DNA of 34,845 bases from an uncultured Clostridia bacterium (GCA_944386595.1 CALXBQ010000031.1:1-34845), one strand, 5' to 3'; counted from the stretch's first letter, positions 15,495-23,174 are shown. Notes: generated by a model not told the origin, from the letters alone. Translations and numbers: made by a program.

Positions 15495-15896
15495 TTATTC
15501 TAATACTGGATCCTCGGTTACTTCAGGTGGTTCCACTACAATCACATCCGTTGCTTTTGCTTGCGTAGACTGATTTAAAACATCCCTGTAAAAGGCAATC
15601 ACCGCTATCAATACGACTACCAGAACAACTGCTATGATGGCAATGAGCCGTCTGCTGTTTTTCAACTTTTTGACTTTGCCGGAATTTGATATACCCTTTG
15701 ATTCCAGAAATTCGCCTGCAACTTCCTCGGGAGTTCCGAATTCATCTTTTAAGTCTCGGATGGTGCAGTCGGGATGCTCGTCGCAGTAATCGTCGAGGTA
15801 TTCGCGCATAGAGGACAGAAATTCATCCGCCGAACAGAGCCCCGATAGTTCTTTTTTAACTTCTTTAAGGTATTCATTTACAATTTCATGATTCAT
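15495..15896 (-). CDS. HAAS/DUF6120-like membrane protein, copy 2
   Basis: 133 residues from ATG 15896, with GAGGAG correctly placed; a longer frame has no better start. Same layout as copy 1: helical N-terminal domain (SADEFLSSMREYLDDYCDEH, EFGTPEEVAGEFLESKG), basic stretch, a single membrane helix and a short outer tail (VIVVEPPEVTEDPVLE). From NSRRLIAII through the helix to KATDVIV the two copies differ by only one residue, a Ser/Asn change. It is coupled to PadR copy 2, whose stop lies one base downstream of this ATG. Confidence 0.75.
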   Translation of the reverse strand: MNHEIVNEYLKEVKKELSGLCSADEFLSSMREYLDDYCDEHPDCTIRDLKDEFGTPEEVAGEFLESKGISNSGKVKKLKNSRRLIAIIAVVLVVVLIAVIAFYRDVLNQSTQAKATDVIVVEPPEVTEDPVLE

Positions 15897-15897
15897 T

Positions 15898-16260
15898 TTA
15901 GCGATTCTCCTCAGCATACACAATATCCCATACTACACCGGTGAGGTCCTTATACAGATCTTTAAGCAGATTCAGATATGCCCTGCCGGAATCGGTAATC
16001 CTGTAATACACCCTCATCCTGTTTGCAACGGTTTCCTTTCTGCTCTCGGAAACGAAGCCGTTTTCTTCCAGTTTGGAAATCGACGTGTAGAGGAGCGGGG
16101 CTTTATATTTGCCGCTGCTTTTTTCAAATATCGTCTGAGCGATTTCATAGGCATACATTTCCCCGTCAGACAGGATGGACAGTATCAAAAGCTGCAGAGT
16201 TGCCTTCTTAAACTGTGCTTCGAAATTATTTAAAGGATTTCTTTTACTTTCTTCTTTCAT
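15898..16260 (-). CDS. PadR family transcriptional regulator, copy 2
   Basis: 120 residues from ATG 16260. Close paralogue of copy 1, with the same winged-helix signatures (FKKATLQLLILSILSDGEMY, KAPLLYTSISKLEENGF, RMRVYYRITDSGRAYL). Differences cluster in the wing (ESRKETVANR against ESRKESVSNR) and the C-terminal helix. Promoters around it mirror those of copy 1 at a constant offset of about 2.46 kb, so gene and control region were duplicated together. It probably represses itself and the divergent membrane-protein gene, and may cross-talk with copy 1. Confidence 0.88.
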   Translation of the reverse strand: MKEESKRNPLNNFEAQFKKATLQLLILSILSDGEMYAYEIAQTIFEKSSGKYKAPLLYTSISKLEENGFVSESRKETVANRMRVYYRITDSGRAYLNLLKDLYKDLTGVVWDIVYAEENR

Positions 16261-16283
16261 TAAAACCAAGCCTTTCCACTGAT

Positions 16284-16312
16284 AACTTACCATAAGACTG
16301 CTAAAAAATCAA
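16284..16312 (-). promoter_or_regulatory. Promoter of PadR copy 2
   Basis: On the minus strand TTGATT (16307-16312), a 17-base spacer and TAAGTT (16284-16289). It matches the PadR copy 1 promoter element for element. Confidence 0.55.
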
Positions 16313-16358
16313 TTGAATATACAAATTGAAGAAATATAAGAAAATGACATATATTATA

Positions 16359-16387
16359 TTGACGTATATAAAAAAGCGTGATAAGCT
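16359..16387 (+). promoter_or_regulatory. Divergent promoter element, copy 2
   Basis: TTGACG (16359-16364), then TAAGCT (16382-16387) after 17 bases. It corresponds to 13901-13929 but the -10 is poorer, so activity may be lower. Confidence 0.4.
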
Positions 16388-16469
16388 TCATATAAGAAAA
16401 ATTCAAAAATACGCACGAATAGGAATTTTAGAATTCCGAGACTATAGATTATGTGAGAGAAGGCATATG

Positions 16470-16664
16470 ATGGAACGAATGTGGGTATTAGTGTTATTAG
16501 TGATTGGAGTAATGATGTTATGCAAGCCTAAGTTGATGTTCAGGATTGAGACCTTGTTCACTGTGAAAGGTGGTGAACCTACAGAACTATATTTGATTCT
16601 GATGCGACTTGGAGGGCTATTTTTTACAATATGCTCAATTGTTGTGGCGATTCATTATGTTTAG
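16470..16664 (+). CDS. Small membrane protein, DUF6199-like
   Basis: 64 residues from ATG 16470 (an adjacent ATG at 16467 is too near the AGAAGG at 16458-16463). There are two membrane segments (MWVLVLLVIGVMMLCKPKLM and LGGLFFTICSIVVAI) flanking a polar turn with FTVKGGEPTELYLILMR. The pattern of a tryptophan/phenylalanine-rich turn with EP(S/T)-LY and R-GG resembles the small DUF6199 membrane family. Function is unknown. It lies opposite PadR copy 2 and is probably under its control. Confidence 0.6.
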   Translation: MERMWVLVLLVIGVMMLCKPKLMFRIETLFTVKGGEPTELYLILMRLGGLFFTICSIVVAIHYV

Positions 16665-16691
16665 CGGTACCCAATCTTGGAGGTGAGACCG

Positions 16692-17072
16692 ATGGAAACA
16701 TGCGCAAAATATAAGACTATGAAAAGGAAGGAATGGATATTAATGTCCGTAGTAGCGGTGGTGTTCTACGGATTTATGAAAACAGCAACCGTGTATGATT
16801 TTGGTATGGCAGGCGTTGTTGCAGGTATAGGGGCGATAGCGGTCATAGCGATGCTTGCCGCATCGAAGTTCGGCTTGGTTTCGTCGTATCGGAAAAGGAG
16901 TGTTGGGGAGCGTGTTTTCGGTGAAATGGCGGATATAGTCATATTTGTTGCGTGGATATATATTTATGTATTCACGGACAACCGCTATAAAGTAGAGATG
17001 ATGATATTATTATATGCGGGATATTACATTATTTCTGAAACGTATAAGTACAGAAAGCACGCACGGAAATAA
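16692..17072 (+). CDS. Small membrane protein, unknown family
   Basis: 126 residues from ATG 16692, preceded by GGAGGTGAG. Four hydrophobic segments are visible: WILMSVVAVVFYGFM, MAGVVAGIGAIAVIAMLAAS, IVIFVAWIYIYVF and MILLYAGYYIISE. Basic loops (YRKRSVGER) and a basic end (YKYRKHARK) point to cytoplasmic termini. It follows the DUF6199-like gene by 27 bases and probably shares its transcript. Layout and size echo the membrane gene at 14683-15030, so each PadR copy faces a transcript ending in a small multi-pass protein. Confidence 0.6.
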   Translation: METCAKYKTMKRKEWILMSVVAVVFYGFMKTATVYDFGMAGVVAGIGAIAVIAMLAASKFGLVSSYRKRSVGERVFGEMADIVIFVAWIYIYVFTDNRYKVEMMILLYAGYYIISETYKYRKHARK

Positions 17073-17160
17073 ACACGCAGGAAGGCGTATTGACAGCACT
17101 TGCCGGTTTTGCAGCCGATGCTGAGTAAACATAAACCCTCAAAAGAGGTATATAAAATAG

Positions 17161-17192
17161 AAAGAGCGGTTCTTTATCAGATCCGCTCTTTT
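17161..17192. terminator. Bidirectional terminator
   Basis: AAAGAGCGG (17161-17169) pairs with CCGCTCTTT (17183-17191) with T's after it. It can end both the membrane-protein transcript and the minus-strand metallopeptidase remnant. Confidence 0.65.
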
Positions 17193-17202
17193 ACTTCTCT
17201 TT

Positions 17203-17769
17203 TCAGCCTTCAACCCACTCTTTCAGTATGGAGTACAGTGAAACGTGAGCATCGAGGGTCTGGTTGTTAAGGGTTTCCTGCCAGCCCGGAACCTCGAGCT
17301 CGTCCATCAGCAGGCAGAGAAGACCGCCGGTATCATAAGGTATGCGGTTGGCAAGGTAGCTCTTATCGATGTTTCCCGCGCGGTACTGAGGGATAATCTC
17401 GGAAAAAGGTACGTCTTTTCTGTTGGAGAAGTACATAACGCCGAAATCATAGCCGACTCTGCGTGATACCTGAATTCCCGCATATATGGCGGTTCCCTCC
17501 GGCCAGTTGTCCTGCATATAGTAGTGGAAGGCTTCGTGGCTGAGGAACGTTGTGAAGTGTTCACTTGACCACTTTGCGTCAACGGAGGCCGCCTGGTCGT
17601 ATTTTATGAAGTATACGTCGCTTCTGAGAACGGAATATGTTTTTCCGACGGTATTGAAGTCCCCGCCGAGACGGAACTGCATCAGATCCGGAGTTGCCGC
17701 GGAGAGCCTGTAAACCTTAATGGTCCAGTCGTCCGGAACGGTTATCTCCTTCGCAAAAATCCCGAAACC
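17203..17769 (-). pseudogene. HEXXH metallopeptidase-like protein, 5'-truncated
   Basis: The frame is open from about 17769 to 17203, but the first ATG is at 17682 (159 residues) and sits inside conserved-looking sequence. The upstream codons still read as protein (EITVPDDWTIKVYRLSAATP), and no ATG, GTG, TTG or ribosome site precedes them. A zinc-site motif HEAFHYYMQ is at 49-57 counted from the ATG, with Glu/Asp-rich sequence after it. Full-length relatives would be expected to have a signal peptide, absent here. I read it as a gene that lost its 5' end, just downstream of rnhA. It could still be a cytosolic protein started at 17682. Confidence 0.5.
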
Positions 17770-17803
17770 TCATTTTCCGGGTTTATGAGGGTTTACTCCT
17801 TTT

Positions 17804-18367
17804 TTACTTTACGGATTCCCGCTCTTTTACCGTCTTTATTCCGGCATTCGCCAGCTCATCGGCCCGGTTGTTCATGGAAGTGATGTAGAGGAAATCTTCA
17901 TAGGAAAAATCCTTCCCGTTCCACTCTTTGAACTTTTCGTAAAGAGCGGCGGCTTTTTCGTCCGTCAGCTTTTCGGGCGCCACGTGGCCCTTTACTCTGT
18001 AAAACGTAACATCGTGCCTGCGGGTAAGGGACAAAAGCTGCGACCACAGCTCTCTGTTCTCAACCGGCTTTTTCGCGGCGTTGATCCAGCCGTTTTTCTC
18101 CCAGGACTCGTACCACTTCTTTCGGAAGCAGTCGGCAACGTAGGAGCTGTCGGTGAAAACCCGCACGGTAAGGCCGTCCCGCCTTAGAGCCTGAAAGGCG
18201 CTTATCACGGCCGTAAGCTCCATGCGGTTATTGGTGGTGTCGGCCTCTCCTCCGTACAGTTCCTTTTTATTTTCCCCGAACTCAAGAATTGCGCCCCAGC
18301 CGCCGAAGTTTTTGTCGCTTTGGTTGCCGGAGCAGCCGCCGTCGGAGTATATGTTCAATAAAGTCAT
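17804..18367 (-). CDS. rnhA: Ribonuclease HI
   Basis: 187 residues. It removes the RNA strand of RNA-DNA hybrids. The catalytic carboxylates are visible in NIYSDGGCSGN, NNRMELTAVI, VFTDSSYVADC and NNRADELAN, with the His loop at KGHV. Between KGHV and the last motif is an insertion of about 35 residues (EKAAALYEKFKEWNGKDFSYEDFLYITSM) that I have seen in clostridial RNase HI proteins, which explains the length over the usual 150-160. It follows hxlR by 29 bases on the same strand and may be co-transcribed with it. Confidence 0.92.
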   Translation of the reverse strand: MTLLNIYSDGGCSGNQSDKNFGGWGAILEFGENKKELYGGEADTTNNRMELTAVISAFQALRRDGLTVRVFTDSSYVADCFRKKWYESWEKNGWINAAKKPVENRELWSQLLSLTRRHDVTFYRVKGHVAPEKLTDEKAAALYEKFKEWNGKDFSYEDFLYITSMNNRADELANAGIKTVKERESVK

Positions 18368-18396
18368 AGTCGTTCTCCCAAGAATAGCGTTGTTTT

Positions 18397-18732
18397 CTAC
18401 TTTAAGGTTTCCTTATATCCTTCGCCCCAGGCCCACAGGGCGTCTAAAATCGGCTTCAGACTTTGGCCCAGTTCGGTAAGGCTGTATTCCACCCGGGGAG
18501 GTACTTCGGCGTACACCTGCCTGTGCACGAGCCCCTTTGCTTCCATGTCGCGGAGCTGACTGGTCAGTACCTTCTGGGATACGCTGCCAATTGATTTCTT
18601 CAGCTCGCCGAACCGCTTGGTGCCTGGAAGAAGATCGCGCAGAATAAGGACCTTCCATTTATCGCCTATGAGCATCAGAGTCGTTTCCACGGGACATGCG
18701 GGAAGTTCTTTTTTATCAATATGCTCAGTCAT
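18397..18732 (-). CDS. HxlR family transcriptional regulator
   Basis: 111 residues with GGAGG before the ATG. Winged-helix HxlR signatures: CPVETTLMLIGDKWKVLILR, GTKRFGELKKSIGSVSQKVL, LRDMEAKGLVHRQVYAEVPP and VEYSLTELGQSL. The Cys at residue 13, before the first helix, is the redox- or aldehyde-sensing position in several HxlR relatives such as YodB and HypR. HxlR proteins usually control a divergent redox enzyme gene. Here the divergent position holds only a sirtuin fragment, so its original target may be lost. Confidence 0.9.
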   Translation of the reverse strand: MTEHIDKKELPACPVETTLMLIGDKWKVLILRDLLPGTKRFGELKKSIGSVSQKVLTSQLRDMEAKGLVHRQVYAEVPPRVEYSLTELGQSLKPILDALWAWGEGYKETLK

Positions 18733-18809
18733 TGAAATCCTCCAATAGTTTCATAAAAGCAGATACATCTTAGTAGTATGCCTGGTTTAAAAACTGTCCT
18801 AATGAACTT

Positions 18810-18838
18810 AGTATAATTTCAGAGCCGGATAAAGTCAA
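18810..18838 (-). promoter_or_regulatory. Promoter of hxlR-rnhA
   Basis: On the minus strand TTGACT (18833-18838), a 17-base spacer and TATACT (18810-18815). Between the -10 and the start, the motif CTTAGTA occurs near 18769 and again at 18807, a possible HxlR site. Confidence 0.7.
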
Positions 18839-18880
18839 GATTTCATTTAAATTGCCCAATAGTTCCCGTTTGGTAACTAC

Positions 18881-18896
18881 AGCATAATATTATGCT
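18881..18896. promoter_or_regulatory. Perfect 16-base palindrome
   Basis: AGCATAATATTATGCT is its own reverse complement. It lies between the hxlR promoter and the sirtuin fragment and looks like an operator for a dimeric regulator, possibly HxlR. Confidence 0.45.
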
Positions 18897-18902
18897 TACT
18901 TT

Positions 18903-19211
18903 ATGAATGAAACTGGTATTCGTATAATACAGACAAGAGCTGAGGAGAACGGCCGGTCCGAAGCTCCGGTGAAAAAACAGGAATTTATCGGCAGGGTGAA
19001 GGGGCGCAGAACACTTTATCTGGAGCCGGGAGCCGGAATGAACACGCCCGGTATAGTCAAGTTTTCCTTCTGGCGCATGACGGCGGCGAACCCGCAAGCT
19101 GTTTATGCCTGCATAAATTACGGAGAAGCCTGTGCGCCGCGGGAGATTGCGGATCGTTCAATATGCATCAATGGGGATATCGGAGAAGTATTAAAACGGA
19201 AAAATGCCTGA
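18903..19211 (+). pseudogene. Sirtuin (Sir2-family) C-terminal fragment
   Basis: A 102-codon frame whose product contains RTLYLEPGAGMNTPGIVKF, then SFWRMTAANPQAVYACINYG and RSICINGDIGEVL. From memory this matches the C-terminal third of Sir2-family NAD-dependent deacylases (a G-G-NTP turn, then IxGDIxEVL). The Rossmann-fold NAD motifs (GAGxS and QNID) and the zinc cysteines of a full enzyme are absent. There is no ribosome site before the ATG at 18903. It is probably a decayed gene once opposite hxlR. Confidence 0.5.
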
Positions 19212-19212
19212 A

Positions 19213-19315
19213 GTTGCAAAAATCCTTTCCAAAATTGCGCCGACATATTGAGATGACATCAGTTTCGTGATAGAATAGAACAGAAAACAGTGTTAGGTTG
19301 CAAAAATCCTTTGCA
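19213..19315 (+). promoter_or_regulatory. Repeated operator-like sites before the AAA ATPase gene
   Basis: GTTGCAAAAATCCTTT occurs at 19213-19228 and again at 19297-19312, 84 bases apart. The second copy extends to a dyad, TGCAAA-N5-TTTGCA (19299-19315), that directly abuts the AGGGAGG ribosome site (19315-19321). Such paired sites fit binding by a regulator, perhaps the ATPase itself. Confidence 0.55.
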
Positions 19316-19328
19316 GGGAGGTTGTTGA

Positions 19329-20624
19329 ATGGAGATTCGCAGAGATTTCTACCTGAACAAATTGATAAAAAGAAAGAACAACGGGCTCATTAAGGTTATA
19401 ACCGGTATCCGCAGGTGCGGTAAATCCTATCTGCTCAATACCCTTTTCTATCATCACTTACTGGAGAGCGGTGTAGATGCTGACCATATTATTCGCTTTG
19501 CTTTTGACTCAGCGGACGACCTGCATCTGACCGGCGAAAGTCTTGTCGGGGTTGAAAAAGAAAAGCGTGGGGCAGACCCGGAAAAATTCATGGCTTATAT
19601 CCGAACCAAAGTCGTTGACGACGGAATGTATTATCTGCTTCTTGATGAAATTCAGATGTTGGACTGTTTTGAGGCCGTGCTGAACAGTTATCTGCGTAAG
19701 GATAACATGGATGTATTTGTGACGGGAAGTAATGCAAGGCTCCTGTCTAAAGATATCGCTACCGAGTTTGCCGGTCGGGGCGACGAGGTTCATATGTACC
19801 CTTTGAGCTTTGCAGAGTTTATGTCTGTGTATGAAGGGGATAAGTATATGGGACTGTCCGAATATATGCTATATGGAGGTATTCCGTCAGTCGTTTTGTG
19901 CGATGGGTCAGATGATAAGGCTGCGGCATTACAGAATCTGTTCAGAGAAATATATATTCAGGATATAGTAAGGAGGAACCGCGTTAAAAACATCGGTGAA
20001 CTGGAAGATCTGCTGAACATTCTTTCTTCTGCAATCGGCTCTCTGACCAATCCGGAGAAGCTTAAAAACACTTTCAGGTCGGTTAAAAAATCTAAAATAA
20101 CCGCCAATACCATAAAAAAATATCTGGATTATTTCGAGGACTCATTTCTGATAGAGTCTGCGCAACGCTACGACATCAGAGGAAAGGCATATATCGAAAC
20201 CCCGAAAAAATATTACTTTTCTGACCTTGGACTTCGGAATGCAAGAATTAACTTCCGTCAGTTTGAACGGACCCATTCCATGGAGAATGTGATTTACAAT
20301 GAGCTCCGTATGCGCGGTTACAGCGTGGACGTAGGAGTTGTACCTGTCGCTGAAAAAGATCGGAACGGGAAAGTAACCCGTAAGCAGCTTGAGGTTGATT
20401 TTGTGTGTAATCTGGGTTCTTCCAGATACTATATCCAATCCGCCTATGCCCTGCCTGATGAAACAAAGCGCATGCAGGAAATCAGACCGTTCAGAAAGAT
20501 CGATGATTCCTTCAGGAAAATCATCATTACCGGGGACGTGGTGCCGACGCAGTATGATGAATATGGTATTCTGACCATAAACATCTATGATTTTCTTCTT
20601 GATCCGAAATGTCTTGAAAAATAA
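19329..20624 (+). CDS. AAA ATPase with DUF4143 domain
   Basis: 431 residues. The N-terminal AAA module has a Walker A (GIRRCGKS, 26-33), a Walker B (YYLLLDEIQ near 103) and a sensor-like VFVTGSNARLLS. The C-terminal half is DUF4143-like (LFREIYIQDIVRRN, LKKYL-type helices and KYYFSDLGLRNARIN), with an end resembling nuclease-fold remnants (LEVDFVC). This family is abundant in gut bacteria and archaea; its role is undetermined, and defence or toxin-like and DNA-handling roles have been suggested. It stands alone, next to decayed genes, under its own repeated sites, which suggests horizontal movement. Confidence 0.85.
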   Translation: MEIRRDFYLNKLIKRKNNGLIKVITGIRRCGKSYLLNTLFYHHLLESGVDADHIIRFAFDSADDLHLTGESLVGVEKEKRGADPEKFMAYIRTKVVDDGMYYLLLDEIQMLDCFEAVLNSYLRKDNMDVFVTGSNARLLSKDIATEFAGRGDEVHMYPLSFAEFMSVYEGDKYMGLSEYMLYGGIPSVVLCDGSDDKAAALQNLFREIYIQDIVRRNRVKNIGELEDLLNILSSAIGSLTNPEKLKNTFRSVKKSKITANTIKKYLDYFEDSFLIESAQRYDIRGKAYIETPKKYYFSDLGLRNARINFRQFERTHSMENVIYNELRMRGYSVDVGVVPVAEKDRNGKVTRKQLEVDFVCNLGSSRYYIQSAYALPDETKRMQEIRPFRKIDDSFRKIIITGDVVPTQYDEYGILTINIYDFLLDPKCLEK

Positions 20625-20677
20625 AGCCGGGAAACTGCTTTATCCCCTGCAATCTTATATAGGAGAACGACTGAAAT

Positions 20678-21478
20678 ATGCCATTTAAATTTCTTTCTGC
20701 CGCCAGCGGAAGCAGCGGCAACTGTTACATATTGAAGACCGAAGAGACGGCGGTCCTGATAGACGTGGGGACGACGGGAAAGAGGATAATCGAAGGCCTT
20801 TCCGAGATGGGGCTTTCGCCGGAGGACGTAGACGGAATTCTCGTCACCCACGAGCATACCGACCACGTGAAAAGCCTGAAGATGATCGGAAAAAAGGCGT
20901 CGTCCGCGAGAATTTACGGAAGCTCCGAAACACTCCATGCAGTGCGGGAGACGGCGCCGGGGGAAAGGTTCTTTGAGGTTGAACCGGGCGCGGCATTTGC
21001 CGTAGGAGATATGAAGATCAGGACCTTTTCTCTTTCTCACGATGCAGCCGGCCCTCTCGGCTACTCGGTCATTGCCGGGGACAAAATGTGCACCGTCGTC
21101 ACCGACACGGGCTGCATAACGGAAGAAATGTTCGGTTACATAAGGGAAAGCGACCTCCTCGTTTTAGAGGCCAATCACGAGGTAAATGTCCTCATGATGG
21201 GCTCCTATCCCTACTACCTCAAGCAGAGAATTGTGGGAGACAAGGGCCACATCTCCAACGAAACCGCAGGCAGCACCCTTTGCCGCATGCTCAGGGAAAG
21301 AAGAAACGGGAGCACGCCGAAGGTGATACTCGCCCACTTAAGCCGTGAGAACAACACGCCGGAGCAGGCGTTTCTGACCGTAAAGAACATGCTCTTCGAG
21401 GAGGATTTTCTCGTGGGAAGGGATCTGTTCCTTGACGTGGCAAAGCGGGACCAGGTGGGACATATCATAGAGATTTGA
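20678..21478 (+). CDS. MBL-fold metallo-hydrolase, YycJ/WalJ type
   Basis: 266 residues with AGGAG before the ATG. The metallo-beta-lactamase fold shows the metal motif THEHTDHV (57-64), SLSHDA, VTDTGC and a late His in ILAHLSREN. The start (FKFLSAASGSSGNCYILKT) is typical of the YycJ/WalJ branch, which is linked to the WalKR cell-wall regulon and to exonuclease activity in Bacilli. It lies directly before rlmH, overlapping its upstream region, a frequent pair in Firmicutes. Confidence 0.88.
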   Translation: MPFKFLSAASGSSGNCYILKTEETAVLIDVGTTGKRIIEGLSEMGLSPEDVDGILVTHEHTDHVKSLKMIGKKASSARIYGSSETLHAVRETAPGERFFEVEPGAAFAVGDMKIRTFSLSHDAAGPLGYSVIAGDKMCTVVTDTGCITEEMFGYIRESDLLVLEANHEVNVLMMGSYPYYLKQRIVGDKGHISNETAGSTLCRMLRERRNGSTPKVILAHLSRENNTPEQAFLTVKNMLFEEDFLVGRDLFLDVAKRDQVGHIIEI

Positions 21479-21495
21479 AAATCCGGAGGAAAAAG

Positions 21496-21975
21496 GTGAA
21501 CATAAGCGTAATCTGCATCGGAAAACTTAAGGAAAGGTACTGGACGGAGGCGGTTGCCGAGTATTCCAAGCGGCTGGGAGGCTACTGCGCCTTAAATATT
21601 GTCGAGCTCAAGGAGGCGAGGCTTCCGGACCGGGCGGGAGAAGCCGAAGAGGCGGCGGTGAAAAAGGCCGAAGGAGAGGCAATCCTTAAACATATCGGAA
21701 AGGAAATGTACGTAATAACCCTGGAGGTCAGGGGAAAGAAGCTGAGTTCGGAGGCTCTGGCGGAGAAAGTGGCGGAGCTTTCGCTTAAGGGAAAGAGCAA
21801 CGTGGCCTTCGTAATAGGGGGAAGCCTGGGCCTTGACAAAGCCGTCAGCGACAGGGCTGATTTCAAGCTCTCCTTTTCCGATATGACGTTTCCTCATCAG
21901 ATGATGAGGGTTATTCTGCTGGAGCAGATTTACAGAGCATTCAAAATAAACAGGGGAGAGACGTACCATAAGTAA
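21496..21975 (+). CDS. rlmH: 23S rRNA (pseudouridine1915-N3)-methyltransferase
   Basis: 159 residues from GTG 21496, chosen because it gives the standard RlmH length and follows GGAGGA at 21485-21490; an earlier TTG at 21475 would overlap the previous gene. RlmH is a SPOUT-class enzyme methylating helix 69 of 23S rRNA on the 70S ribosome. Visible motifs are MNISVICIGKLKERYW at the start, the SAM-knot VAFVIGGSLGLD, and SFSDMTFPHQMMRVILLEQIYRA with a final YHK. It is the last gene before the ATP synthase promoter. Confidence 0.96.
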   Translation: MNISVICIGKLKERYWTEAVAEYSKRLGGYCALNIVELKEARLPDRAGEAEEAAVKKAEGEAILKHIGKEMYVITLEVRGKKLSSEALAEKVAELSLKGKSNVAFVIGGSLGLDKAVSDRADFKLSFSDMTFPHQMMRVILLEQIYRAFKINRGETYHK

Positions 21976-22003
21976 AATTCGTGTGAAAAAGGCAAAAATG
22001 AGG

Positions 22004-22031
22004 TTTACATTTGCGGAAATAGGGCTATAAT
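22004..22031 (+). promoter_or_regulatory. Promoter of the ATP synthase operon
   Basis: TTTACA (22004-22009), a 16-base spacer and TATAAT (22026-22031), about 30 bases before atpI. Confidence 0.7.
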
Positions 22032-22062
22032 AGGGTCATGACTCAGAGGGGACGACTTTAAA

Positions 22063-22416
22063 ATGAAAAATAAAAGAAAAGTGGTTAAGCTTTATATCGT
22101 TTTTACCATTGCCGCGGAGATTCTGTCACTGCCGTTTCTGGGTTTCGACCCGGGATTTACGGCGGGGCTTTTCACAGGGGCGGCGGCGTTTACGGTAAAC
22201 CTGGCGCTTTTAGAGAGAGTAGTATACGGTTTAACAGCTGGAAAAAATAAATTCACTGCCTTCCTTATCCAGTTAGGGAGGTTTTTAGTTTTTGGAGCCG
22301 CAGGAGTTACCTGCGCAGCTTTTGGCGTTAACGCAGTAATAGCTCTCGGAGTCAGCGCCATTACATTTACGGCAGGAATAGTTACGGCGGCCTTGAAGGG
22401 AGGGAATCCGGCTTGA
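22063..22416 (+). CDS. atpI: ATP synthase subunit I
   Basis: 117 residues with about four hydrophobic segments and almost no soluble part, in the usual first position of a bacterial atp operon. AtpI helps assemble the c-ring or supply ions in some species but is not in the final enzyme. Recognition rests mainly on position, size and membrane topology, since the family is poorly conserved. Its stop overlaps the TTG start of atpB. Confidence 0.8.
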   Translation: MKNKRKVVKLYIVFTIAAEILSLPFLGFDPGFTAGLFTGAAAFTVNLALLERVVYGLTAGKNKFTAFLIQLGRFLVFGAAGVTCAAFGVNAVIALGVSAITFTAGIVTAALKGGNPA

Positions 22417-23174
22417 TAAATATTGACGAACTGGGCGCCCGCATAATTTTTACCATAAGTATAGGAGACGGAAATCTTTACATAACGGAAAGCACTGTGT
22501 TCGGAGTCATAGTGGCGGTGATAATCGCAGGTCTCGGAATCTGGATGGGAAGCGGCCTTAAGATGATTCCGACCGGTAAGAAGCAGATTGCCGCCGAGGC
22601 CATGGTGGGCTGGATTTACAAGTTCACCCGGGAAAACATGGGAAGAGCCAACGAAGGATATGCACCGTACATAGGAACCATATTCGCGTTCATACTGTTC
22701 GGAAGCTCTCTGGGAATCTTCGGACTCAGACCTGTTACCGCTGACCTTAACGTGACGGCGGCCCTTGCCATAATGACGTTCATGATAATACAGATAAGCG
22801 GCATAAGGAAGCTGGGGGTAAAGGGCAGACTTAAGGAAATGGCGGAGCCTTATCCGTTCATATTCCCAATGAAGGTTCTGGAGGAACTGACACTTCCCGT
22901 ATCTCTCGCGCTGCGACTTTTCGGAAACATATTCGGAGGAGTCATAGTAGTGGATCTGTGGATGGGATTCATGGAATATCTCAGCGGGCTGTTAACCGAC
23001 GTACCGTTTCTCAGAGCGGTTACGGTACTGCCCCTTAACGGATTTTTCGATATGTTCGAGCCTGTAATACAGACTTACATATTCACAATGCTTACAATGG
23101 TCAACCTCGCTTCGGCCATAGGAGGCGTCGCAAATTCGACAGTGACGAAGCTTCCGGACAGCCGGGCGTCGTGA
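22413..23174 (+). CDS. atpB: ATP synthase F0 subunit a
   Basis: 253 residues from a TTG start overlapping the atpI stop. The membrane stator subunit that forms the ion half-channels. The essential arginine is Arg168 in LPVSLALRLFGNIFGG. A second conserved helix near the end (FMFEPVIQTYIFTMLTMVNL-type sequence) is present. The AGGGAGG before the TTG supports the start. Confidence 0.93.
   Translation: MINIDELGARIIFTISIGDGNLYITESTVFGVIVAVIIAGLGIWMGSGLKMIPTGKKQIAAEAMVGWIYKFTRENMGRANEGYAPYIGTIFAFILFGSSLGIFGLRPVTADLNVTAALAIMTFMIIQISGIRKLGVKGRLKEMAEPYPFIFPMKVLEELTLPVSLALRLFGNIFGGVIVVDLWMGFMEYLSGLLTDVPFLRAVTVLPLNGFFDMFEPVIQTYIFTMLTMVNLASAIGGVANSTVTKLPDSRAS

Noticed and set aside
17203-20624. Insertion sequence or integrated element
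   Set aside because: Decayed genes and a lone ATPase suggest turnover, but no transposase, integrase or terminal repeats were found.
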